Shown here piece after piece: positions 8,482 through 20,065 of a DNA stretch of 63,478 bases (positions within the stretch are counted from its first letter, which is position 1; every line of letters starts with the position of its first letter). The notes beneath the pieces are model-generated. The model did no database searches. It was not told where the DNA came from and saw only the letters and a program-made list of their open reading frames with translations. The translations under genes and the position numbers were made by a program. The DNA lies in assembly GCA_021299735.1 (NCBI GenBank), contig JAJTEM010000016.1, positions 1 through 63,478 on the forward strand, given 5' to 3'. Source of the stretch: Burkholderiales bacterium (GTDB lineage: Bacteria > Pseudomonadota > Gammaproteobacteria > Burkholderiales > Burkholderiaceae_B).

Positions 8482-10080
8482 TTAGGCCAAACCCAAACTT
8501 TCCCGGTATTCTTCGTAGGTTCCACGGTAGTCGGTAATGCCATCCTCACGCATCTCAAAAATTCGGGTGGCAATGCCGGAAACAAACTGGCGGTCATGCG
8601 ACACCACAAACACCGTGCCTTCGTATTTCTCAAGTGCGTATTGCAGCGATTCAATCGATTCCATATCAAGGTGGTTGGTAGGTTCATCCAACAGCAACAC
8701 ATTGTGGCGGCCCAGCATTAGGCGGCCGAATACAAGGCGGTTTTTTTCACCACCGGAACACACCTTCACTTGCTTGGAAATTTCATCGTTCGAGAACAGC
8801 AAGCGCCCCAAAATGCCGCGAATGGCTTGGTCATCGTCACCATCCTGCGCAAAGCGCTCGGTCCATTCACGCAAATTCATCGGCACGTTGAATTCATCGC
8901 TTACGTCTTGCGCCATATAGCCAAGGTCTGCATTTTCTGACCACTTCACCTCACCGTAAGTGGGCTCTAAAGCTTTAGCCAACAATTTAAGCAGTGTGGT
9001 TTTGCCCATACCGTTGGCGCCCACAATACCTACCTTGTCGCCGGCTTCCACCATAATCGAGAAGTCGCGAATTACCTTGTTGTCACCATAGGCCAGGCTT
9101 ACGTTCTCCAGTTCCACAGCCAGGCGGTGCATTTTCTTTTTCTGCTCAAAGCGAATGAAGGGGTTTTGCCGTGAGGAAGGTTTGAGCACCACGGTTTCCT
9201 GTTTGATTTTTTCAATCTGCTTCTGGCGTGAAGTGGCTTGGCGAGCCTTCGATTTGTTGGCTGCAAAGCGGCGTACAAAGTCTTGCAAATCTGAAATGCG
9301 TTCTTTGGCGCGGGCATTCGATGCCTGTGCGCGTTCGCGCGCTTGCGCAGCAGCCAGCATGTAATCATCGTAGTTACCGGGAACAACTTGCAGGGTGCCG
9401 TAATCCAGGTCGGCCATGTGGGTACACACTTCGTTCAAGAAATGGCGGTCGTGGCTAATAATGATCATCGTGCTTTCGTACTGGTTCAGTACGTTTTCCA
9501 GCCAGGCAATGGTGTTGATGTCCAGGTTGTTGGTGGGTTCGTCCAGCAGCAACACATCGGGTTTGGAAAACAGGGCCTGTGCCAACAGCACCCGCAGTTT
9601 CCAGCCCGGGGCAATTTCGCTCATGGGGCCGTTGTGGTTCTCAAGCGGAATGCCTGCACCCAGCAACAGTTCGCCCGCACGGGCTTCGGCTTCGTAGCCG
9701 CCAAACTCGGCGTACACGGCTTCCAGGTCAGCAGCACGCATGTAGTCGTCGTCGGTGGCTTCGGGGTTGGCATACAGGGCGTCCCGTTCTGTCATGGCGG
9801 CCCACATTTCTTTGTGGCCCATCATGACCACATCCAGCACGCGGTGTTCTTCGAATGCGAACTGATCCTGACTTAGTTTACCCAAGCGCACATTGGGCTC
9901 GATTACCACGGTGCCGCTGCTGGGTTCCAGGTCGCCACCCAGAATTTTCATGAAAGTAGATTTACCGCAGCCGTTTGCGCCAATCAAGCCATAGCGGTTG
10001 CCATCGCCAAATTTTGCGTTGATGTTTTCGAAAAGCGGCTTTGCGCCGAACTGCATGGTGATATTGGCTGCGGTGAGCAT
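8482..10080 (-). CDS. ybiT: ABC-F family ATPase YbiT
   Basis: 532 residues, two fused ABC ATPase domains and no membrane part. Very close in motif to E. coli YbiT: start [20 protein letters not shown], Walker [10 protein letters not shown] (residues 34-42), Walker [12 protein letters not shown], linker with [12 protein letters not shown], second Walker [10 protein letters not shown], signature SGGEKNR and [22 protein letters not shown] proteins bind the ribosomal E site and act on stalled or initiating ribosomes or in antibiotic protection; YbiT itself is a translation factor. Single gene, flanked by unrelated genes. The window contains a second ABC-F protein, YheS, at 57657. Confidence 0.95.
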   Translation of the reverse strand: MLTAANITMQFGAKPLFENINAKFGDGNRYGLIGANGCGKSTFMKILGGDLEPSSGTVVIEPNVRLGKLSQDQFAFEEHRVLDVVMMGHKEMWAAMTERDALYANPEATDDDYMRAADLEAVYAEFGGYEAEARAGELLLGAGIPLENHNGPMSEIAPGWKLRVLLAQALFSKPDVLLLDEPTNNLDINTIAWLENVLNQYESTMIIISHDRHFLNEVCTHMADLDYGTLQVVPGNYDDYMLAAAQARERAQASNARAKERISDLQDFVRRFAANKSKARQATSRQKQIEKIKQETVVLKPSSRQNPFIRFEQKKKMHRLAVELENVSLAYGDNKVIRDFSIMVEAGDKVGIVGANGMGKTTLLKLLAKALEPTYGEVKWSENADLGYMAQDVSDEFNVPMNLREWTERFAQDGDDDQAIRGILGRLLFSNDEISKQVKVCSGGEKNRLVFGRLMLGRHNVLLLDEPTNHLDMESIESLQYALEKYEGTVFVVSHDRQFVSGIATRIFEMREDGITDYRGTYEEYRESLGLA

Positions 10081-10146
10081 AAGTATTGGAAAATTCAGAG
10101 ATTTTTAAGGAAGGGGGCATTATACATGCCCGCGCTTTCAGAGTGA

Positions 10147-11154
10147 CTATTGTTGAAGGTTTTGGATTAGGCGAGCGCGGAGTTCGCTTGGCGCAGCGGT
10201 GCTGGGACCGATGGTCAAACTGCCCTGCCCGCCCTGAAACCAGCAGGCCTTTGGCGTGCAGTGGCCAAATGGAAAATTCATCAGCACTGGTATTTGCTTC
10301 AGCGTGGTGCCTGTTTCACCACTTAGTTGATTTCTCAGTTCACTTTGAACAAACTCTGCGGCGCTGCGCAGGCTAAAGCCATTGTCGTGTATGCCGGGTT
10401 GGGGCTCGCTAAAATTTCCCAGCAAAATGGCCTGTTGTGTCGCCAGCACGCCAGCATGAAGCAATTGCAACAACATGCGCTCAATTTTGTAGGCGGGTTC
10501 GTTAACGTCCTCAAGTACCAATATGCCACCAGGGATGTTGGGCAACCAAGGTGTGCCCAACAGGCTACACAACAAAGTTAAGTTGCCTCCCCATACCTGG
10601 CCTTCAATATTCTGTTGCTTGCAAAAGCCAAAACCCTCAACAGGCCATTGAATGTCAACAGCCTGCTTGTTGACCGCCCGCAAAAAGTGTTCAACAGTGA
10701 CTGGGTCTGCGCCCTGCTCTGCCCCAAAATCGAAACAGGCCATGGGCCCATGCAGCAGTGTAAAGGGCTTCGCGCCTGCATTCAGCAAAGCCAACTGCAA
10801 GCTGGTAATGTCGCTGTGGCCGCACAATTGGTGGGCGTTTGAATTCAGTAATGAAGCAAGCTTTGGAAAATTCAACTGCGGCAGCAAGCGGCTTAGACCG
10901 TAACCCCCGCGTGTAGCCATCAGTAGGCTGGGCGTATTGATGGCAAATGCGTTTTCAATGCTGGTAATACGTTCACTTTCATTGCCAGCAAAGCGCTGCA
11001 CCCGCAAGCGAGCCTCAGGCATCTCTGTTACAGAAAAGCCATGTTGAGCGCTTAAATGGCTGCAGGCCCGGTCCAGCAGTGTTTCATCAACCAGTGCACC
11101 GCTGGGCGAGAACATGACAAGTTGCTTTGGTGCTGTGCGCTTGAGTGTGCTCAA
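10147..11154 (-). CDS. ldcA: Muramoyltetrapeptide (LD-)carboxypeptidase, S66 family
   Basis: 335 residues. LdcA removes the terminal D-Ala from murein tetrapeptides during cell-wall recycling in the cytoplasm. Expected S66 features are present: SPSGA near the N-terminus, ATRGGYGLSRLLPQL, the nucleophile Ser114 in CGHSDIT, LHGPM, the catalytic Glu in LEDVNEPAYKIERML and the His in FPFGHC. The listed start is TTG at 11154; an internal ATG at 11115 (MFSPSGA) is also possible and would be close to the usual family N-terminus. It follows tadA on the same strand with a 37-base gap, so the two may share a transcript. Confidence 0.9.
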   Translation of the reverse strand: MSTLKRTAPKQLVMFSPSGALVDETLLDRACSHLSAQHGFSVTEMPEARLRVQRFAGNESERITSIENAFAINTPSLLMATRGGYGLSRLLPQLNFPKLASLLNSNAHQLCGHSDITSLQLALLNAGAKPFTLLHGPMACFDFGAEQGADPVTVEHFLRAVNKQAVDIQWPVEGFGFCKQQNIEGQVWGGNLTLLCSLLGTPWLPNIPGGILVLEDVNEPAYKIERMLLQLLHAGVLATQQAILLGNFSEPQPGIHDNGFSLRSAAEFVQSELRNQLSGETGTTLKQIPVLMNFPFGHCTPKACWFQGGQGSLTIGPSTAAPSELRARLIQNLQQ

Positions 11155-11191
11155 TTCAATTTCGCTTTCAAGTTTGTTGTTTATGCTGGTG

Positions 11192-11962
11192 TCACAAATA
11201 TTGTTTCCACGAACGCACAGGCTCGCCGTTGAAATAATCGCACAAACTGGCCAGTATGGCTGCCTGCTGGGTATGCTGGCTTGCTTTCAATGCATTGCTC
11301 CGCTGCGCAAGCAGTTGGCTTGTTTGCTCAAGGCCCACCTGCAAGAAATCTTGCGGGGTATTAAAACCCAGTTGTGCCAGTTCCTCAATGGTTTGCTTGT
11401 TGGCATTGGGCAGGTGCAGCAAGTTCGCCAGGTCGGCAATGGTTTGTTCTCGCTGTTTTCGGCGAGCTTTAAAAAAACCGGCCAGTAATTCCTCGCTTTG
11501 TTGTGCCATACAGCCAGTTTCAAAAACACAAGGGTGCCAGGCTTGTGCTTGTTCGAATAGTTGCAAGGATTGTTTTAAATCCCCGTTGTAACGCGATTGC
11601 GCACAACCCACTACCACCCGACCAATACGGGCATGCAAAATTGCGCCGATACACATCAGGCAGGGCTGCAGGGTGACATACAAAGTGGCTTGAGTGCCCA
11701 AGCGGTAACTACCAGCCGCGTTGCAGGCCTGCCGTATTGCTTGAATTTCAGCATGTGCACAGGGATCGTTCAGCATAACTGGTGCATTGTGTGCCTGCGC
11801 GAATACCTCTCCATCAATTACCAATGCCGCACCAACAGGAACTTCACCAGTTTGTGCTGCAAGCTTGGCCTGTTCAAGAGCAAGGGTCATCCAGACTTCG
11901 TCTTCGGCCTGGCCTTGGTGTGCTAACAGTGAAAATTTTTCCAAAGGTTTGCTGGTTTGCAT
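11192..11962 (-). CDS. tadA: tRNA-specific adenosine deaminase fused to a helix-hairpin-helix-like C-terminal domain
   Basis: 256 residues, against roughly 150-190 usually. TadA converts A34 to inosine in tRNA-Arg(ACG). Zinc and catalytic residues are present: CAHAEIQ (His70, Glu72) and PCLMC (Cys101, Cys104). The deaminase part ends around the AGFFKARRKQ helix (residue 170). Residues 177-256 are extra: DLANLLHLPNANKQTIEEL, LGFNTPQDFLQVG and LCDYFNGEPVRSWKQYL resemble the helix-hairpin-helix Cdd1/pathogenicity-locus family (LPNIG...LGI.T..DL...YF.G.P..WW). That match is by eye. Note the usual double glycine of the hairpin is replaced by NANK. Confidence 0.93.
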   Translation of the reverse strand: MQTSKPLEKFSLLAHQGQAEDEVWMTLALEQAKLAAQTGEVPVGAALVIDGEVFAQAHNAPVMLNDPCAHAEIQAIRQACNAAGSYRLGTQATLYVTLQPCLMCIGAILHARIGRVVVGCAQSRYNGDLKQSLQLFEQAQAWHPCVFETGCMAQQSEELLAGFFKARRKQREQTIADLANLLHLPNANKQTIEELAQLGFNTPQDFLQVGLEQTSQLLAQRSNALKASQHTQQAAILASLCDYFNGEPVRSWKQYL

Positions 11963-12154
11963 GCCCTGCCCAGTCAGCTAGAAATGCTGCAAGTTTGACA
12001 TAAAAAAAATAGGCGGCGGGAGACTTTAAACTTCTGTTTACCTGGGTATTCAGAAAACAGTCTTTGGCAGAACGGACCTGATTTGATTATGCTGTGTTCA
12101 ATTTTCATAGTTGGACCGTTACGCGCAGCCTTACCCAATTTTTGACTGTTGCGA

Positions 12155-13300
12155 ATGACACTCCCTTTAACTCCTGTTCATCCCGGCCTCTCTAACCACG
12201 CACGCATTAATTCTCTTGATGGCTTGCGTGGTTTGGCCATTCTTCTTGTACTGCTTTTTCACACCTATTCCCGTTGGCCTGATTTCATGCCCTGGGCTAC
12301 CGTTCACAAAGATTTCTTTCTCTTCAAATTCGGTCATTTGGGTGTAGAGCTTTTCTTTCTGATTTCCGGATTCGTCATTTACATGACACTTGAAAAGTGT
12401 CGCTCTTTCAGCGAGTTCATGTACAGAAGGTGGCTTCGCTTGTTCCCAGCCATGCTGATAGGAACAGCACTTGTTTACCTCAGTTCGTATTACCTGATTG
12501 AACGCCCGAATGGTGAGGCCACGCTGTTAAATACCCTGCCAGGCCTGCTTTTTATAGATCACCAAATCATGAATGCCCTGCAAAACATCACCGATTTCAT
12601 ACCGGTTGAGGGGGCTTTCTGGTCTTTGTTTGTTGAGGTGAAATTTTACCTGCTGTTTGGTGCATTGTATTTCCACAACAAAGCAACAGCACTGCGAAAT
12701 CTGATCATGATTTTTCTGTGTGCTTTTGCTTATGTTGTCGCAACAAAATTGATACCTGGCTTTTCATTGAAACTCGCAGAGAAAATTCTGTTCAACCTGC
12801 TATCGCTGCAATACTTTGGTTGGTTTTGTGTGGGTGCCTTGCTCTATAAAGCTTATATGCAGAACAGCAAGCTGCTTGTTTGCGCATCGGTATTCATGAT
12901 GATTCCCACCATCATGATTAAGTATGACCCTGAAGCTTCTGTTCTTATCGCTTGCACATTGGTGTACCTAACTTTTTACTTGGCATTGAACACTAGCGTT
13001 GTATCGTCAATTTTTGCAAGCCGCCTCTTCGCTTTTTTCGGCTTCATCAGCTACCCCCTGTACCTGATTCACGAAAACGCCATGGTCGCGATGACTATAA
13101 AAACTTATCACTTTGCTCCCCAATTGCCGGAGCTGCTTACACCCTGGCCGGGGATCATTTTGATTGTGCTGGTTTCATATTTAATTGCGAAGTACCTTGA
13201 ACCTGCGATGCGCGATACCTTGAAAAAGCGTTTGAATGTGCTTAATCAAACAATCAAAAAAGAAGCGAGCAAGCGTGGGTTCATTCGACCCGCAGCCTGA
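12155..13300 (+). CDS. Acyltransferase family 3 (OafA/YrhL-like) membrane protein
   Basis: 381 residues from the ATG at 12155 (a TTG two codons upstream is also in frame). It has about ten membrane helices and the family motifs: INSLDGLRGLAILLVLLFHTYSR at the first helix with the catalytic-type His, HLGVELFFLISGFVIYM, and the RRWLRLFPAMLIG loop. Such proteins transfer acetyl or other acyl groups across the inner membrane onto cell-surface sugars such as O-antigen or exopolysaccharide. No SGNH domain is fused. The acceptor is unknown because no polysaccharide genes lie beside it; it is a lone gene between tadA and guaA. Confidence 0.9.
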   Translation: MTLPLTPVHPGLSNHARINSLDGLRGLAILLVLLFHTYSRWPDFMPWATVHKDFFLFKFGHLGVELFFLISGFVIYMTLEKCRSFSEFMYRRWLRLFPAMLIGTALVYLSSYYLIERPNGEATLLNTLPGLLFIDHQIMNALQNITDFIPVEGAFWSLFVEVKFYLLFGALYFHNKATALRNLIMIFLCAFAYVVATKLIPGFSLKLAEKILFNLLSLQYFGWFCVGALLYKAYMQNSKLLVCASVFMMIPTIMIKYDPEASVLIACTLVYLTFYLALNTSVVSSIFASRLFAFFGFISYPLYLIHENAMVAMTIKTYHFAPQLPELLTPWPGIILIVLVSYLIAKYLEPAMRDTLKKRLNVLNQTIKKEASKRGFIRPAA

Positions 13301-13321
13301 AATGGTTTGAGGGTATCAGCC

Positions 13322-14944
13322 CTACTCCCACTCGATGGTGGCTGGTGGCTTTCCTGAAACATCGTAAACCACGCGGTTTACGCCTTTCACCTCGTTAATA
13401 ATGCGGTTCGATACTCTTCCCAAAAGAGAATAAGGCAAGTGCGCCCAATGCGCGGTCATGAAGTCCTGGGTTTGCACTGCACGAATGGCCACAACGTATT
13501 CATAGGTGCGGCCATCGCCCATTACGCCGACCGATTTCACCGGCAGAAACACTGCAAAGGCTTGGCTGGTTAAGTCGTACCAGCTTTTGCCAACCTGCTC
13601 CTCAGAACAAAGTTCGGCGGCAGCGTCTTTCGCAGTGGCTTTGGTATTGCGCAATTCTTCAATGAACACGGCATCGGCACGCTGCAAAATTTCAGCATAT
13701 TCCGCCTTTACTTCACCCAGAATACGAACACCCAAGCCAGGTCCTGGGAATGGGTGGCGGTAGACCATTTCGGGGTCAAGGCCAAGTTCAACGCCAAGCT
13801 TGCGTACTTCGTCCTTGAACAAATCACGCAGGGGTTCAAGCAATTTCAGGTTCAATGTGTCGGGCAAGCCACCTACGTTGTGGTGGCTTTTAATACTGGT
13901 TGCTTTGCCGGTTTTTGCGCCCGCCGATTCAATCACATCGGGGTAAATGGTGCCTTGTGCAAGCCATTTGGCGTTAGCGCGTTTGCCCGCCTCGCGCTGG
14001 AATACATCCACGAATGCCTTGCCAATAATTTTGCGTTTTGCCTCTGGGTCGGTTATGCCCTTTAGCTGCCCCATGAATTCTTCAGTGGCATTCACGTGCA
14101 CCACGCGCACGCCCAAATGCTTGGCGAAGGTTTCCATCACTTGCTCGCCTTCCTTGAAGCGCAGCAAGCCGTGGTCTACGAATACGCAAGTTAGCTGGTC
14201 ACCAATCGCTTTGTGAATCAGCGCAGCCGCCACAGAAGAATCGACGCCTCCTGACAGGCCCAAGATCACTTCATCAGTACCTACCTGCGCACGAATTTTT
14301 TCAACAGCTTCGTCCACGAAGCTGGGCATAGACCAATCACCCTTGCATCCGCAAATGTCGCGCACAAAGCGGGCCAGTATGTCCTTGCCCTTCTTGGTAT
14401 GGGTCACCTCGGGGTGAAACTGCACGGCGTAAAAGCCGCGTGTTTCATCGGCCATGCCAGCAATTGGGCATGAGGGGGTAGATGCCATTAATTTGAAGTT
14501 GGGTGGCAGCTCGGTTACCTTGTCGCCGTGGCTCATCCATACATTCAACAGGCCGTGGCCATGTTCATTGGTTTCGTCTTGAATGCCATCAAATAAGCGG
14601 GTGTGGCCGTGGGCCCGAATTTGGGCGTGCCCAAATTCCCTAATCGTGCCTGCCTCAACTTTGCCGCCCAGTTGCATGGCCATGGTTTGCATGCCGTAGC
14701 AAATACCCAGCACTGGCACACCCATGGTAAACACCAGCTCAGGTGCTTTGTCGGTACTTTCTTCGTAGGCAGATTGATGGCTGCCCGACAAAATAATGCC
14801 CGATGCGCCGTAATCCTTGATGCGTTGGGGGTCAACATCACAGGGCAATATTTCACAGAAAACCCCGCACTCGCGCACCCGGCGAGCAATAAGCTGTGTC
14901 ACTTGCGACCCGAAGTCGAGTACCAATATTTTTTGATGATTCAT
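13322..14944 (-). CDS. guaA: GMP synthase (glutamine-hydrolysing)
   Basis: 540 residues. GuaA amidates XMP to GMP with glutamine and ATP. The N-terminal class I amidotransferase has [17 protein letters not shown], the nucleophile Cys82 in GICYGMQ and the His/Glu in FHPEVTH; the ATP-pyrophosphatase domain carries the P-loop [10 protein letters not shown]; the C-terminal dimerisation domain ends in the typical KPPATIEWE. All parts are complete. The upstream gene on the same strand is a GAF/GGDEF protein, and beyond it guaB, so the guaB-guaA order is the usual one with one gene inserted. Confidence 0.98.
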   Translation of the reverse strand: MNHQKILVLDFGSQVTQLIARRVRECGVFCEILPCDVDPQRIKDYGASGIILSGSHQSAYEESTDKAPELVFTMGVPVLGICYGMQTMAMQLGGKVEAGTIREFGHAQIRAHGHTRLFDGIQDETNEHGHGLLNVWMSHGDKVTELPPNFKLMASTPSCPIAGMADETRGFYAVQFHPEVTHTKKGKDILARFVRDICGCKGDWSMPSFVDEAVEKIRAQVGTDEVILGLSGGVDSSVAAALIHKAIGDQLTCVFVDHGLLRFKEGEQVMETFAKHLGVRVVHVNATEEFMGQLKGITDPEAKRKIIGKAFVDVFQREAGKRANAKWLAQGTIYPDVIESAGAKTGKATSIKSHHNVGGLPDTLNLKLLEPLRDLFKDEVRKLGVELGLDPEMVYRHPFPGPGLGVRILGEVKAEYAEILQRADAVFIEELRNTKATAKDAAAELCSEEQVGKSWYDLTSQAFAVFLPVKSVGVMGDGRTYEYVVAIRAVQTQDFMTAHWAHLPYSLLGRVSNRIINEVKGVNRVVYDVSGKPPATIEWE

Positions 14945-15001
14945 GAGGTGTTCTTTGAATGTCTTAAAAGTAATTGACCCAAGGCAATCTTGTACCTGGG
15001 C

Positions 15002-15994
15002 TTAACTAATGCTCAACAGTCGATCAACCGCCTGCACCGAGGTGCATTTTAGTTCTTCGCCTGAGATGCTGAGAAAGTTGATGTCCACATCAACCAAAGC
15101 TTTCACGCCATGGGTTTCAAGAGTGGTTTCACCAAAGCGGCTTTTTAGTTGATCCAGCAAACGCTGCACTTCTGAATTTCTAATTCCAGAACAAACTGCA
15201 ACAAATGCATCTGCACCCAAGGAACCAATACTGGCACCATTTGGCAAAATATCCCGAATAATCGATGCAGTGAATTTGGTGAAGTCAACAATTCGATCAC
15301 GACCAAACCGGTTCAGAATCAAATCAAACGCGCTTAGCTTCACATGCAGCAAGTAAACATCTTCACTTTTGATCAAAGCATGCTCAAGCTCTCTGTCAAG
15401 CAGCGCTTCAAAGCCTCGCCGGTTCCAGGATCCTACGATTGGATCGATCAGTAAAGACCGTTGATGTTCGTTAAGGGAGTGAACGAAACGCGAAACCACG
15501 TTGTCATCCACCGGTTTGGCGATTTCAACTTCAACCAAACGCGCAAAATCGCGTAAATCTTGGCGGTCTTCCTGAGAAAATGTACGTGGCGCACTGTGAA
15601 TCGCGCAAAGCGTACCAATTCTTACGCCGAATGAATCATGAACAGGTTGGCCCGCGTAAAACCTGATCTTGGGTCCGTCAATGACCAACGGGTTATCCAT
15701 AAACCTGGGGTCGAGCAACGCGTTTTCTACCACCAGTGGTTCGTCACTAATAATGGCGTGGCCACAGAATGAAATTTCCCGCTGTGTGGAGCAGGCATTT
15801 AGACCCTGAAGCGATTTGAACCACTGAATTTCTTTATAAACAATAGATACCAGCGCGGTATCGATGTCAAAGTGCCGACAAACCAATCGCGTGATTCGAT
15901 CAAACCGGGCCTCAGAAGGAGAATAAATTATTCCCAGGTTCTGAATAGCCCTTGTTCTTTCTTCTTCATTGAGGGGAATGTCGGGTTTTTGCAT
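15002..15994 (-). CDS. GAF domain protein with degenerate GGDEF domain
   Basis: 330 residues. Residues 10-165 are a GAF-like sensor domain (FDRITRLVCRHFDIDTALVS, ISFCGHAIISDEPLVVENA, FYAGQPVHDSFGVRIGTLC). Residues 190-330 have the diguanylate cyclase fold, recognisable by the NRRGFEALLDRELEHA start. Its active site is lost: the GGDEF loop reads LGADAF and the metal-binding Asp region reads VKLSAFDLI. It should not make c-di-GMP, and might instead bind GTP or a partner. It lies between guaB (26 bases upstream, stop-to-start) and guaA (57 bases downstream), all on one strand, so it is probably co-transcribed with GMP synthesis. Confidence 0.85.
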   Translation of the reverse strand: MQKPDIPLNEEERTRAIQNLGIIYSPSEARFDRITRLVCRHFDIDTALVSIVYKEIQWFKSLQGLNACSTQREISFCGHAIISDEPLVVENALLDPRFMDNPLVIDGPKIRFYAGQPVHDSFGVRIGTLCAIHSAPRTFSQEDRQDLRDFARLVEVEIAKPVDDNVVSRFVHSLNEHQRSLLIDPIVGSWNRRGFEALLDRELEHALIKSEDVYLLHVKLSAFDLILNRFGRDRIVDFTKFTASIIRDILPNGASIGSLGADAFVAVCSGIRNSEVQRLLDQLKSRFGETTLETHGVKALVDVDINFLSISGEELKCTSVQAVDRLLSIS

Positions 15995-16020
15995 GGCGGC
16001 TTCGCTGTATTCAGGCCTTG

Positions 16021-17926
<1,906 letters not shown>

Positions 17927-17927
<1 letters not shown>

Positions 17928-18373
17928 TACTGCGCCGCCCCCGTGTTGTATTGTGATTCAGCACGTTTGATGAACGAATCGACAAAGCTGTTGGCCAAGC
18001 TTGCAAAAACTGGCCCTACCAATTGCTCCAATACCTTGCTTGAAAATTCGTATGCCAGTTTAAAGTGAACTTTACAGGCTTCAGGGGTGAGTTCGATGAA
18101 ATGCCATGTACCCTCGAGATGGGTAAAGGGACCCTCTACCAGGGTCATGTGAATTTCACTGTGAGGCGTTAGTTTGTTCATGGTACAAAAACTTTGCCTT
18201 ATCCCTTTAAAGGCGATTTCCACGGTCGCCTTTTCGGTGTTGAATTCGACCGGCTCAACGTTGCCGGCACCGCACCAAGGCAAAAACTGGGGATAATCGG
18301 CCACCGCCCGCACCAAATTGAACATTTGCTGCGTGGAAAAATGAACCAACACGGACTTCTCTACAATGGCCAT
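17927..18373 (-). CDS. ratA: RatA-like START/SRPBCC protein
   Basis: 148 residues. Polyketide-cyclase/START fold of the RatA/YfjG family: VEKSVLVHFSTQQMFNLVRAVADYPQFLPWCG, then VEIAFKGIRQSFCTMNKL and a C-terminal helix FASLANSFVDSFIKRAES. In E. coli RatA was described as a toxin blocking 70S assembly, while its eukaryotic relative Coq10 binds ubiquinone; the Coq10-like role is the more widely accepted for the family. Divergent from smpB with 101 bases between, the conserved ratA-smpB arrangement. Confidence 0.92.
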
Positions 18374-18474
18374 GAATGCTGAAGGGTTTGTTTCCCGCTG
18401 GGAGAAAGGATTAAACTCTCTATTTTAGCGTTTTTCACGCTGCGCCGCACTCAAAGGACGTTTTCGCCGAATTC

Positions 18475-18924
18475 ATGAGCATTATCGACAATAAAAAAGC
18501 AGGTTTTGATTACTTCATCGAAGAGAAGTACGAGGCGGGTATTGTGCTTGAAGGCTGGGAAGTCAAATCCATCCGCGATGGCCGTGTGCAAATCAAAGAA
18601 AGCCACATCGTGATTCGCAATGGTGAGTTATGGCTACTGAACTGCCACATTTCGCCGTTGACCAGCGCTTCTACCCATGTAAACCCGGTGAATACACGCA
18701 CGCGCAAGTTATTGATGCACAAGAAAGAAATTAACCGTCTGATAGGCAAGGTTGAGCAAAAAGGTTTTTCACTGGTGCCACTTAACCTGCATTTCAAAAA
18801 TGGGCGGGTGAAAGTGGACATGGCTCTTGCCAAAGGCAAAAAGCAACACGATAAACGCGATACATTAAAAGACAAAGACTGGAAGCGGGAGCAGGAACGT
18901 TTGATGAAAGTTCACCGGGTGTAG
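18475..18924 (+). CDS. smpB: tmRNA-binding protein SmpB
   Basis: 149 residues. SmpB binds tmRNA and enables trans-translation on stalled ribosomes. Motifs present: [37 protein letters not shown], the [18 protein letters not shown] segment ([14 protein letters not shown]) and [17 protein letters not shown] followed by a basic tail. Start supported by AAAGGA at about 18453. The tmRNA gene is not in this window as far as I can see. Confidence 0.98.
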   Translation: MSIIDNKKAGFDYFIEEKYEAGIVLEGWEVKSIRDGRVQIKESHIVIRNGELWLLNCHISPLTSASTHVNPVNTRTRKLLMHKKEINRLIGKVEQKGFSLVPLNLHFKNGRVKVDMALAKGKKQHDKRDTLKDKDWKREQERLMKVHRV

Positions 18925-18994
18925 CGGGCTTATGAACCTTTGAGGTGACCTTGTTACTAAGGCGATCCTATATTTACCGAAGGTCTGTCTTGAA

Positions 18995-20011
18995 ATGGAT
19001 AGAATTACCCGCAGCTCTACGTTCAGTCAAAGAACGAACAACATCGATGAATCTAAAATAATTCCCTCACCAGCGAAGAGGCAAAGATCTGCCATTGCTG
19101 CCACCGCTGGCCTGATTAGCGAACAACTAGACACTCAAGTTGTAAAGGCTTTGCAACCACCACCGGTACTCGGTGAGCCGAGCAGGCCGCAATCTCCGCC
19201 TCAACCTGAAATCGAAAACCTGCAGATTCCCGCCCCCTTGTCTGAAAATGTCGCGGTGAATGAGGGCCTGGCATTGAATGAAATGCTTCAGGAAAGCAGC
19301 AAGAGTTTGACGGCGGGAATTGAGGTTGATATGCAGGCCCATGGGGGTATGCATTTGAAGTTTCCAGCTGTGGTCACCGACGATGTTCTAGTGAACTTTG
19401 TTTTGGTTCACTGTAACCCCGATGCCTTGAGCTACGTAACAAGCGTCGATCTCACGTTTTGTAAGCAGCTGTCCGGAGCATCTCTGCTTGCCTTGAGCCA
19501 AGGACTTCCCGCGCTAAACAGTCTAAATCTAACGGGTTGTTCACAATTCAATGACAACGACCTTGTTCATATTTCCCAAATGGTCAACCTGAAAAACCTT
19601 TCGATTGCAGGTTGCGACGGCATTAGCAAGGCGGGTTTGATCAACCTTTCGAGCGTGCTGGACAACGTTGACACACTGGATTTGACCTCTTGCCCTCAAA
19701 TTGATGACGAGGTCTTAAGCAGCTTGCCCAATATGTATCAACTCAAAAATTTGATACTCACAGCCTGCACGCAATTCAGTGACTCCGGTCTTCGGGCACT
19801 TGGAAAACTCAAAAAACTGGAATCTCTGGTATTGGATCAATGCCCGCAAATTTCAAACTCCAGCTTGCTCAAAATAAGTGCAATATCAGCCACTGGATTC
19901 AGAAAGCTGACGCACTTGAATGTGAGCAATTGTCCGCGTGTCACACAGCAGGGAATTTTCTCTTTAAAACAGACACTGCCATGGTTAAGGGCAGTGAACA
20001 CCGGTCTTTAG
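18995..20011 (+). CDS. Cysteine-containing leucine-rich repeat protein, F-box-like, possible effector
   Basis: 338 residues, no signal peptide. Residues 1-115 are polar and Pro/Gln/Ser-rich, with a basic cluster AKRQRSA at 27-33. Residues 121-150 (KFPAVVTDDVLVNFVLVHCNP and DALSYV) vaguely match an F-box (LPxELLxxIxxxLxPxxL). From about 145 on there are seven leucine-rich repeats of about 25 residues with a Cys in each: LTFC, LTGC, IAGC, LTSC, LTAC, LDQC and VSNC. This CC-type is typical of eukaryotic F-box proteins and AMN1 and of bacterial effectors such as the Ralstonia GALA family. A eukaryote-directed role is inferred. Alternatives: an ordinary cytoplasmic LRR scaffold. Gene stands alone between smpB and a convergent stomatin gene. 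Confidence 0.8.
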   Translation: MDRITRSSTFSQRTNNIDESKIIPSPAKRQRSAIAATAGLISEQLDTQVVKALQPPPVLGEPSRPQSPPQPEIENLQIPAPLSENVAVNEGLALNEMLQESSKSLTAGIEVDMQAHGGMHLKFPAVVTDDVLVNFVLVHCNPDALSYVTSVDLTFCKQLSGASLLALSQGLPALNSLNLTGCSQFNDNDLVHISQMVNLKNLSIAGCDGISKAGLINLSSVLDNVDTLDLTSCPQIDDEVLSSLPNMYQLKNLILTACTQFSDSGLRALGKLKKLESLVLDQCPQISNSSLLKISAISATGFRKLTHLNVSNCPRVTQQGIFSLKQTLPWLRAVNTGL

Positions 20012-20041
20012 AAAAAGCAAAAAGCTTTACGTGTAGCGTGT

Positions 20042-20065
20042 GGGCGGCATTATTACTTGCCGCCC
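20042..20065. other. 8-bp stem-loop at the convergent LRR/SPFH gene ends
   Basis: GGGCGGCA / TGCCGCCC with an 8-base loop, spanning the stop codon of the SPFH gene. It lies between convergent genes and could help end both transcripts, but no T-run follows on either strand. Confidence 0.3.
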
